Assembly: GCA_964250215.1 (NCBI GenBank)
Contig: CAXUEX010000103.1
Location: 1 to 10,443 of the forward strand
DNA length: 10,443 nucleotides
Reading direction: 5' to 3'
From: DAIDJM01 sp964250215
GTDB lineage: Bacteria; Pseudomonadota; Alphaproteobacteria; Acetobacterales; Acetobacteraceae
Position 1 is the stretch's first letter. Each line of letters starts with the position of its first letter. The notes beneath the pieces are model-generated. The model saw nothing but the letters and a program-made list of their open reading frames with translations, made no database searches and had not been told where the DNA came from. Below, piece by piece: positions 1 through 6,179 of the stretch. A program made the position numbers and the translations under genes.

Positions 1-410
1 GCGGAGAACGCCGGCACCGCAAGCGCCGAGGCAAACAGCCGCAGCCACAGCGGCCCCAGCCGCCGGTGCATGGCCAGCCGCCACGCCCACAGCAGCGCCG
101 CCAGCACCGGCAGCCCGCCAGCCACGCCGAAGCCCTGCAGCAGCAGATCGGCCGCGCCAGCCCCGGCCGGCCCGGCGATGTTCGTCACGGGTTGCGAAGT
201 GGCCGTGTTCAGCGATGGGTCGCGCGGATTGTAGGTGATCAGCGCCAGCAGCAGCGCGATGGCGGCCGCCGCCAGCGCCAGTCCGCCGAGTTCGGCGAAA
301 CGCCGCGTCGCCAGCGTGCGGATCGCGGGCGAAACCAGCCGGCGTTCGCGGCCACGCGCGGCAGCGGCGGCGCGGGCGGGGGCGGCACGTCCGCGGGCAA
401 CGGCTTGCAT
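1..410 (-). CDS. ftsK: DNA translocase FtsK, N-terminal membrane part (partial)
   Basis: FtsK pumps chromosome ends across the closing division septum. Only the first 136 residues lie in the window; the linker, motor and gamma domains are off the left edge. The visible part matches the FtsK 4TM domain: a basic, Ala/Arg-rich cytoplasmic tail (residues 1-36), a first membrane helix (about 38-58), then the family hallmark YNPRDPSLNTAT at 59-70, a second helix (about 86-111) and the start of a third near 120. The ATG at 408-410 is preceded by GGAG (417-420) at 6-base spacing, which supports this start. It is divergent from dapE across 173 bases. Identification rests on the YNP.DPSLNTAT segment and the helix layout, both seen directly; the motor domain cannot be checked here. 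Confidence 0.9.
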   Translation of the reverse strand, partial: MQAVARGRAAPARAAAAARGRERRLVSPAIRTLATRRFAELGGLALAAAAIALLLALITYNPRDPSLNTATSQPVTNIAGPAGAGAADLLLQGFGVAGGLPVLAALLWAWRLAMHRRLGPLWLRLFASALAVPAFS

Positions 411-583
411 CGGCGGCTCCGGCTGGGCTCAGATTCTGGATCAAATGTAGCCCGTATCCCGCGGCGCCGCCTACCGCGTCGCGCGCGCCATCCACTTTCC
501 CGCCAAGCTGTGGCAAGGGGCGCGCATCGCCCCCCAACGCGGACCCGCAAGATGCCCCTGCCGACCGCCGTCGCCGGCGCCCG
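411..583. other. Divergent ftsK/dapE intergenic region
   Basis: These 173 bases separate two divergent genes and must hold both promoters. I see no convincing -35/-10 pair. The only assignable elements are the ftsK Shine-Dalgarno GGAG (417-420) and a perfect inverted repeat GGGGCG-CGCAT-CGCCCC at 517-533, which could form a hairpin in the dapE leader. It has no T-run after it on either strand and is not a terminator. Confidence 0.4.
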
Positions 584-1690
584 ATGACCGATCCGCTGCC
601 GCTCGCGCAGGCGCTGCTCCGCTGCCGCAGCATCACGCCGGCGGATGACGGTGCGATGGCCGTGGTGGCCGAAGCCGCCGCCGCGCAGGGTTTCACGATA
701 GCGCGGCTGGATTTCGCCGGCACGCCCAATCTCTTCGCCCGGCGAGGGCAGGGGGCGCCGCATTTCTGTTTCGCCGGCCACACGGACGTGGTGCCCCCCG
801 GCGATGGCTGGAACGCACCCCCGTTCGGCGCCGAGTTGCGGGGCGAAACGCTTGTGGGCCGTGGCGCCTGCGATATGAAGGGCGCGATCGCGGCCTTTCT
901 CGCCAGCGTTGCGCACGGCGCCGAACAGCCCGGTTCCATCAGCCTGCTGATGACCGGCGACGAAGAAGGTCCGGCCACGAACGGCACCATCCGCGTGCTG
1001 CAATGGCTGGCGACACAAGGCGAAATGCCGGATTTCTGCCTGGTCGGCGAACCCACCTGCCGCGAGCGTCTTGGCGACACCGTGAAGATCGGCCGCCGCG
1101 GCAGCCTGAACGCCCGCATCGTGGTGCAAGGCATCCAGGGACATGTCGCCTACCCGCATCTCGCCGCGAACCCCATCCATGCGCTGGCCGCAACGCTGCA
1201 CGATATTACCACGGCCGAACTGGATGCCGGGACCGAATGGTTTGCGCCGTCGTCGCTTCAGGTCACATCGGTGGACGTCGGCAATCAAGCCGCCAATTTG
1301 ATCCCGGCGCGCGTCGAGTTGCGACTGAACATCCGCTTCAATGTCCGGCAGAGCGCCGCCGGCCTGGAAGCCTGGCTGCGCCGCGCGTTCGATAAAGCCG
1401 GAATGCGTGTGGAAATCGAAACAAGCTGCAACGCCGAGCCGTTCCTCACCGAACCCGGCCCGTTCACCGAGCGCCTGCGCGGCGCCGTCAGCCGCGCCAC
1501 GGGCGTCGCGCCCTCGCTGGATACCGGCGGCGGCACATCCGATGCGCGCTTCATCGCGCCGCATTGCAAGGTCGCCGAATTCGGCCTGGTCGGCACCACG
1601 ATGCACCGCGTCGATGAAAGCGTGCCGGTCGCCGATCTGCGGGCACTCGCGGGCGCCTACACCGAAATCCTGCGGGAGTTCGCGGCGTGA
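584..1690 (+). CDS. dapE: Succinyl-diaminopimelate desuccinylase DapE
   Basis: This cytoplasmic di-zinc M20-family hydrolase cleaves N-succinyl-LL-2,6-diaminopimelate to LL-diaminopimelate and succinate, a late step of the lysine and peptidoglycan precursor pathway. At 368 residues it is close to the usual 375-380. The expected metal and catalytic residues are all visible: H66 in GHTDVVPPGD, bridging D97 in GRGACDMKG, general base E127 and ligand E128 in GDEEGPATNGT, E156 in VGEPTCRE, and H341 in GTTMHRVDE. The GTSDARFIA loop (318-325) and the KIGRRGSLN lid-domain entry (168-176) are DapE-specific and argue against ArgE or a generic peptidase. The ATG at 584 places the PLAQALLRCRSITP segment at the normal N-terminal position; no strong Shine-Dalgarno precedes it. 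Its stop overlaps the next gene by four bases (GTGA). dapD is not in the window. Confidence 0.96.
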   Translation: MTDPLPLAQALLRCRSITPADDGAMAVVAEAAAAQGFTIARLDFAGTPNLFARRGQGAPHFCFAGHTDVVPPGDGWNAPPFGAELRGETLVGRGACDMKGAIAAFLASVAHGAEQPGSISLLMTGDEEGPATNGTIRVLQWLATQGEMPDFCLVGEPTCRERLGDTVKIGRRGSLNARIVVQGIQGHVAYPHLAANPIHALAATLHDITTAELDAGTEWFAPSSLQVTSVDVGNQAANLIPARVELRLNIRFNVRQSAAGLEAWLRRAFDKAGMRVEIETSCNAEPFLTEPGPFTERLRGAVSRATGVAPSLDTGGGTSDARFIAPHCKVAEFGLVGTTMHRVDESVPVADLRALAGAYTEILREFAA

Positions 1691-2295
1691 ACGGCCGGCG
1701 GCTGCGCATTCCCATCCGCGGGCTCCTGCTTCTCGCTATCGGCCGCAGCCGGGGCCTGGAGGAGTTTGGCACCGATACCGATGCGTATCTCACCAGCCTG
1801 GCGCCGTTCCTCGCCCTCGTGCTGGTGTTCGCCGTGTTGGCCGCGCTGGCCGGCGAGCCCCGCGCCGCGCTGCTGCTCGGCCTGCGCCAGCTCTGCCTGC
1901 TGCTGGCGCCCGCCGTGCTGGCCGAGCTGTTCTGCCGCTTGTGGCAGCGGCGTCCCGAATGGGCGCGCTACGCCACCATCCTGAACTGGTCGATCTGGCT
2001 GGAAATGACGCTGGTGCTGCTGATCTATGCCGCTGCCGCCGCGGCGCAACAGGGCGTGTTGCCAGCCGCCATCGCGCTCGGGCTCACCGCCGGGCTGCCG
2101 ATCTACCTGTTGGCCTATCAGTGGTTCATCGCGCGCGTCGCGCTGCGCCTGTCGCACGGCCGCGTCGCGTTGCTGCTGCTCGCCAATCTGATCGTCAGCC
2201 TCGCCATCGTCGCGGCCTCGTTCTACGGCGTTCCGTCCGCGCAACTGAAGCGCGAACTCACCTCGCCGGATGCCGCGAACGGGTCCGTGCTGTAG
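1687..2295 (+). CDS. Multi-pass inner membrane protein of unknown function
   Basis: The product is 202 residues with about five predicted membrane helices (roughly 36-55, 60-81, 103-119, 125-146, 159-180). Arg-rich loops such as CRLWQRRPEWAR (83-94) lie between them. I recognise no catalytic motif and give no function. The GTG start at 1687 overlaps the dapE stop as GTGA, so translation is probably coupled to dapE and the two share a transcript. The short tail after the last helix (residues 181-202) is encoded on DNA that also encodes the C-terminus of TruA on the other strand, a 73-base convergent overlap. The N-terminal segment RGLLLLAIGRSRGLEEFGT precedes the first clear helix and may be amphipathic. 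The reading frame is well supported by its length, coupling and coherent hydrophobic pattern. Confidence 0.82.
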   Translation: MNGRRLRIPIRGLLLLAIGRSRGLEEFGTDTDAYLTSLAPFLALVLVFAVLAALAGEPRAALLLGLRQLCLLLAPAVLAELFCRLWQRRPEWARYATILNWSIWLEMTLVLLIYAAAAAAQQGVLPAAIALGLTAGLPIYLLAYQWFIARVALRLSHGRVALLLLANLIVSLAIVAASFYGVPSAQLKRELTSPDAANGSVL

Positions 2296-3026
2296 CGCAC
2301 CGCCGCCAAGTAAAGCCCGTGCGCCGGCGCGGTCGGCCCCGCCTGCCGCCGATCGGCCGCCGCCAGCACCGCCGCCACACGCGATGCCGGCCAGTCTCCC
2401 AGCCCCACCAGCAGCAGCGTGCCCACCATGTTGCGCACTTGATGGTGCAGGAAGCTGCGCGCCTCGGCACAAACCCGCACGCGCTCGCCCTGCCGCACCA
2501 CCTCCAGCCGATCCAGCGTGCGCATCGCACCGCTCGCCTGACACGACGCCGCGCGGAAGCTCGAAAAATCGTGCTTGCCCAGCAAGAGCTTTGCCGCTTC
2601 CTGCATCCTTTCCGCATCGAGCTGCCGTTTCACATGCCACGCCCGATGGGCCGCGAGCGCCGGGCGGGCAGGGCGGTTCAGGATTTCGTAAACATACACC
2701 CGCGCCAAGGCCGAAAACCGGGCGCTGAAATCGCTCGCCACCACGGCCGCGTCGATCACCGCCACGGCGTGCGGCTGCATGTGAAAATTCAGCGCCGCCG
2801 CCAGCGCCGGCGCCGCAATGTCGCGCGCCAGATCGATATGCGCCACCTGGCCGCGGGCATGAACCCCGGCATCGGTGCGTCCGGCTACGATGCTGGCAAC
2901 CGGCGCCCCCGCCAGCTTCGCTGCGGCGGTTTCCAGAATCTCCTGCACCGAAAGCCCGTTCGCCTGCCGCTGCCAGCCCACCAACCCCGTGCCGTCGTAT
3001 TCGATTTTCAGCGCAAACCGCGTCAC
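2223..3026 (-). CDS. truA: tRNA pseudouridine(38-40) synthase TruA
   Basis: TruA isomerises uridines 38-40 in the anticodon arm of tRNAs to pseudouridine. The product is 267 residues, within the family range. The start is taken as the GTG at 3024-3026, which gives the family-typical N-terminus TRFALKIEYDGTGLVGWQRQ; this GTG overlaps the fmt stop as GTGA. The catalytic aspartate is D52 in AGRTDAGVHARGQVAH. Other TruA segments are FSARFSALARVYVYEI, the HDFSSFRAA strand, the SFLHHQVRNMVGTLL helix and the terminal HGLYLAAVRY. The last 20 or so residues after that normal end are poorly conserved in character and run into the oppositely oriented membrane-protein gene. The frame stays open upstream to 3251, but that part lies within fmt and lacks TruA character. 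Confidence 0.95.
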   Translation of the reverse strand: MTRFALKIEYDGTGLVGWQRQANGLSVQEILETAAAKLAGAPVASIVAGRTDAGVHARGQVAHIDLARDIAAPALAAALNFHMQPHAVAVIDAAVVASDFSARFSALARVYVYEILNRPARPALAAHRAWHVKRQLDAERMQEAAKLLLGKHDFSSFRAASCQASGAMRTLDRLEVVRQGERVRVCAEARSFLHHQVRNMVGTLLLVGLGDWPASRVAAVLAAADRRQAGPTAPAHGLYLAAVRYSTDPFAASGEVSSRFSCADGTP

Positions 3027-3946
3027 CCCAGGCGCTTTCCCTGCCAGCCGCCGATGCCGCGCAGCAATTCCGCACCACCCATCGCCGGCCTGCCGGCCCG
3101 CTGCAGGCGTACCAAGCGCAGCGCACCCTGGCCGCAGCCCACAACGAAGTCCGGGCCCAAAATTTCGCCCGGCGCCCCAGATGCGTCGGCCGGCTCCGCC
3201 ACCAGCACCTTTATCGTTTCCGTGCCGTATCTGCTTTCCGTGCCCGGCCACGGGTTCAACGCCCGTATCTGCCGATGCAGCGAGCCCGCTTCGCGCGACC
3301 AGTCCAGCATGCCGTCCGATTTCGTCAGCTTCGGCGCATAGGTGGCACCCTCCGCCGGCTGCTTCACCGGCACGGGCGCCTCCCTCAGCGCGCGCAGGAT
3401 CAGCCGCGCGCCAAGCTCTGCCAGCGCATCGTACAGTTCCGGCGTGGTTGTTTCGGCACCGATCGGAACCGCTTCGCGCAGCAGCATCGGCCCGGTATCC
3501 AGCCCCGCCTCCATCTGCATGATGGTCACGCCGCTTTCCCTGTCACCGGCCAGGATCGCGGCCTGGATGGGCGCCGCGCCGCGCCAGCGCGGCAGCAGAC
3601 TGGCATGGATGTTCAGGCAGCCCAGTTGCGGCGCCGCAAGCATTTCGCCCGGCAGGATCAGCCCATACGCCGCCACCACCGCCGCATCCAGCGCCAGCGC
3701 CGCGAACGCCGCATGTTCCGTCGCGTCGCGCTTCAGCCGCTCCGGATGGCGCACCGCAATGCCCAACTCGTCCGCAACCCTGTGCACGGCCGACCGCTTC
3801 ACCGCATGGCCTCTGCCGGCCGGCCGCGGCTTCTGCGTGTACACCGCCACCACATCGTGCGAAGCCGCCAACGCCCGCAACGCCGGCACCGCGAAATCCG
3901 GGCTGCCCATGAAAGCCAGGCGCATTCTCGGCGCACCCAGGCTCAT
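3023..3946 (-). CDS. fmt: Methionyl-tRNA formyltransferase
   Basis: Fmt transfers a formyl group from 10-formyltetrahydrofolate to Met-tRNA(fMet), making initiator tRNA. With the start at 3946 the product is 307 residues. The N-terminal Rossmann-like domain begins MRLAFMGSPDFAVPALRAL. The active-site block LNIHASLLPRWRGAAPIQ holds N112 and H114, and D150 follows in the MQMEAGLDTGPML block. The C-terminal OB-like tRNA-binding domain includes ALNPWPGTES. Two starts compete. The ATG at 3944-3946 overlaps the def stop as ATGA, the usual coupling arrangement; the ATG at 3923-3925 gives 300 residues and matches the typical family N-terminus exactly. I chose the coupled start but either is plausible. 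fmt sits between def and truA in a leftward block. Confidence 0.95.
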   Translation of the reverse strand: MSLGAPRMRLAFMGSPDFAVPALRALAASHDVVAVYTQKPRPAGRGHAVKRSAVHRVADELGIAVRHPERLKRDATEHAAFAALALDAAVVAAYGLILPGEMLAAPQLGCLNIHASLLPRWRGAAPIQAAILAGDRESGVTIMQMEAGLDTGPMLLREAVPIGAETTTPELYDALAELGARLILRALREAPVPVKQPAEGATYAPKLTKSDGMLDWSREAGSLHRQIRALNPWPGTESRYGTETIKVLVAEPADASGAPGEILGPDFVVGCGQGALRLVRLQRAGRPAMGGAELLRGIGGWQGKRLG

Positions 3947-4488
3947 TTCGCGGTTTTCTGCTTCATCTCCTTCGCCAGCTTGCGCATGATCATGTTGCGT
4001 TTCAAAATCGAAAGGTGATCCACGAACAGAATGCCGTCCAGATGGTCGATCTCGTGCTGCAGGCATGCCGCCAGCAGCCCCTCGGCCGCAACCTCCTGCC
4101 GCTTGCCTTCCATGTCCGTGAACGCCACGCGCACATCGGCCGGCCGGCTCACATCGGCATACATGTTCGGCAGCGAAAGGCAGCCTTCCTCCCGCGTCAC
4201 CCACGCATCGCCCACCGCCACGATCTCCGGATTGATCAGCACCATCGGCGCCGGCGCCTCCCCCTCGGGCGCCACATCCACCACCGCCACGCGCAGCCCC
4301 ACCCCCACCTGCGGCGCCGCCAGCCCGATGCCCGGCGCCTTGTACATCGTCGCGAACAGCCGCGGCACCAGCGCGTAAAGCTGGTCCCGATCTTCGGGTG
4401 CCACCGGCTTTGCTTTGGTTTTCAACGCACTATGCGGCGCAATCAGGATTTCGAGCGACGCCGCTTCCTGGCTTGGCAAATGATCCAT
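3943..4488 (-). CDS. def: Peptide deformylase
   Basis: Def removes the formyl group from the N-terminal methionine of new proteins, reversing the mark placed by the Fmt enzyme encoded immediately downstream. The 181-residue product has all three signature motifs: GIGLAAPQ at 53-60, EGCLSLP around 101-107 with metal ligand C103, and QHEIDHLDG around 144-152 with ligands H145 and H149 and catalytic E146. The C-terminal Lys-rich tail (MIMRKLAKEMKQKTAK) is typical of longer Def proteins. The start is the ATG at 4486-4488; no good Shine-Dalgarno precedes it, but a TATACA-like box lies just upstream. It is the first gene of the leftward def-fmt-truA block and is divergent from the envelope-protein gene beginning near 4590. 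Confidence 0.96.
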   Translation of the reverse strand: MDHLPSQEAASLEILIAPHSALKTKAKPVAPEDRDQLYALVPRLFATMYKAPGIGLAAPQVGVGLRVAVVDVAPEGEAPAPMVLINPEIVAVGDAWVTREEGCLSLPNMYADVSRPADVRVAFTDMEGKRQEVAAEGLLAACLQHEIDHLDGILFVDHLSILKRNMIMRKLAKEMKQKTAK

Positions 4489-4498
4489 GATGATCGCA

Positions 4499-4504
4499 TG
4501 TATA
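4499..4504 (-). promoter_or_regulatory. Possible -10 box for def (weak)
   Basis: Read leftward, the bases are TATACA, one mismatch from the TATAAT consensus, in the 95-base gap between def and the divergent gene. Transcription from it would begin only about 4-6 bases before the def ATG, giving an almost leaderless mRNA, which would fit the absence of a Shine-Dalgarno there. The matching -35 is poor (TTTTCC at 15-base spacing), so this is a tentative call. Confidence 0.28.
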
Positions 4505-4589
4505 GCCGCCAGCCCTGCGGGAAAAGCCCCGGAGCGTCGCCGGCACCGCGGGCTGATCTAACCTTCTCCGAAACGACAGGGGTATGCCG

Positions 4590-6179
4590 ATGAACCGAGC
4601 GGTGTTGATCGTCGGCGGCGTGGTGTTGGCCGGGGCCGCGGCCTTCGGCGTGCGCATGGCCATGCAATCCGGCGCCACCACGGCGCTGGAAACGGCGCTC
4701 GCCCACCTGCCCCCCGGTTTCGCCGCCACGCACGGCGCCGTCGCCTACGATGCGCTCACCGGCCGCGCCAAAATCGCCGGTCTCACGATCAAGCACGACG
4801 GCAAAACCCTGGTCACGGTGGCGGAAACCGATGTGTCCGGCATCGGCGCCGCGGATGCCACCGGCACGCCCGTGCATATCGACCGCGTGGTGCTGCACGA
4901 TCTGGCCACCGGCAATTACCGCGTCGCCCGCATCGATCTTTGGGGACTGGCACCGGCCACGCTGCGCCAGGTGCTCGATACCGCCGCCTACCCCGGCGGC
5001 CACCCGGCATGGACCGACAAGCGCCCCGTGCTCGACCGCGTCGAGCTGCACGATTTCTTCGGCCACCAGACGCAGCCGGCGCACGACAAGGTTCCCGCCA
5101 CCGATCTCACCTTCAACATCGGCACCTCCGGCGTGAACGGCATCCGCCTGTCCCAGCTCGCCGCACCCCCCAATTACCAGGCGAGCGTCGCCACCATTTC
5201 GGCGACGTTCCAGATGGCCATGTCGCAGCAGAGCAGCCATCTCGAACGCATGAATATCGCGCTCACGGCGCCCCAGAAAATCACCGTGAGTGTCGCGAGC
5301 GGCGAAGGCGGCCGCACCGATGGCGGGCGCTACGATTTCACCAAGCTTTCAGGCATCGCCATCCGAGGCGACAAGCCCGGCAGCTTCACCATCGCCGCGC
5401 TGGCGTTCCGCGACGTGGATGGCTCGCGCCTGCTGCCGCTGCTGCCCGCCATCCAGGCCGATCCCGGCAAGCCGCATCCCGAAGTTCTGTCCGATATGCA
5501 TATCGGCGGTATCGAACTGCAACGCATCCGTGTCGATGCGCCCAACGCCCCGCTGATCGCGCTGGATCGCGTCGATTACGCAGCCGGCACAGGCATCGCG
5601 CCCAGCATGTTCGCAATCCAGAAGCTGAACATCCAGACCACCAACCGCAAACTCAACCCCAATGCGCGCGCGCAACTCGAAGCCTTCGGCATGGCCGATT
5701 TCACCGCCGATCTGAACGAGGCCTCCACGCTCGATGCCGGGCGTCTCACCCTATCCAAACTCGATCTCGATCTGCACGATCTCGCGCAACTGCACCTCAC
5801 CGCGCAGCTCAACAACGTGCCGGATTTCCTCGCCGATCCGCAAAAAGCCAAACTCGCCGCGCTGAACATGGCGTTCGCCGGCGGCAGCTTCCTGTGGACC
5901 GACCATTCGCTGTTCGGCCGGCTGCTGAAACTCGCGGCGTTCCAGCAGCACACCACGCCGGAAAAACTGCAAGCCGTGCTGTTCGTCTCGCTATTGTCGC
6001 TGCACGCGCTGGTGCCAGACCAGCAAGATGCGGCCGATCAGGTCGGCACGTTCCTGCAAAAACAGCACAATCTCGCCATCACGCTGCACCCGCCCGCGCC
6101 CATCACGCTGCTGCAATGGCAATCCACGCCGGCGCCTTTGCGCCCATCACTCCTGGGCGTGCACGTCACCGGCAACTGA
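4590..6179 (+). CDS. Membrane-anchored envelope protein of unknown function
   Basis: The product is 529 residues with one N-terminal hydrophobic segment (about residues 4-22, AVLIVGGVVLAGAAAFGVR) acting as signal anchor or uncleaved signal, followed by a long soluble part expected in the periplasm. That part has many short alternating hydrophobic/polar strands, in the style of AsmA- or DUF945/YdgA-like beta-rich envelope proteins: for example a segment with ATHGAVAYDALTGRAKIAGL near the start, and LDLDLHDLAQLHLTAQL further on. The last third changes to helical segments (FGRLLKLAAFQQHTTPEKLQ, then VLFVSLLSLHALVPD) and ends with strand-like NLAITLHPPAPITLL. No catalytic motif is evident. Start choice: AGGGG at 4578-4582 is 7 bases from the ATG at 4590 but only 1 base from the ATG at 4584, so 4590 is preferred. 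Its 3' end overlaps the convergent antiporter gene by 33 bases. Family assignment is a resemblance only. Confidence 0.8.
   Translation: MNRAVLIVGGVVLAGAAAFGVRMAMQSGATTALETALAHLPPGFAATHGAVAYDALTGRAKIAGLTIKHDGKTLVTVAETDVSGIGAADATGTPVHIDRVVLHDLATGNYRVARIDLWGLAPATLRQVLDTAAYPGGHPAWTDKRPVLDRVELHDFFGHQTQPAHDKVPATDLTFNIGTSGVNGIRLSQLAAPPNYQASVATISATFQMAMSQQSSHLERMNIALTAPQKITVSVASGEGGRTDGGRYDFTKLSGIAIRGDKPGSFTIAALAFRDVDGSRLLPLLPAIQADPGKPHPEVLSDMHIGGIELQRIRVDAPNAPLIALDRVDYAAGTGIAPSMFAIQKLNIQTTNRKLNPNARAQLEAFGMADFTADLNEASTLDAGRLTLSKLDLDLHDLAQLHLTAQLNNVPDFLADPQKAKLAALNMAFAGGSFLWTDHSLFGRLLKLAAFQQHTTPEKLQAVLFVSLLSLHALVPDQQDAADQVGTFLQKQHNLAITLHPPAPITLLQWQSTPAPLRPSLLGVHVTGN

Noticed and set aside
239..1606. 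Long open frame (455 codons) antisense to dapE
   Set aside because: It lies opposite a clear DapE with all catalytic residues, is rich in Arg/Gly/Ala/His and has no domain character. Long antisense frames are expected at this GC content.
1657..3144. 495-codon leftward open frame over truA and the membrane gene
   Set aside because: It is in a different frame from TruA and gives Gly/Arg/Ala/Gln-rich sequence with no recognisable motif.
1341..3341. 666-codon rightward open frame across dapE, the membrane gene and truA
   Set aside because: It crosses three supported genes on both strands, and its product is low-complexity Arg/Pro/Ala sequence, typical of an out-of-frame reading.
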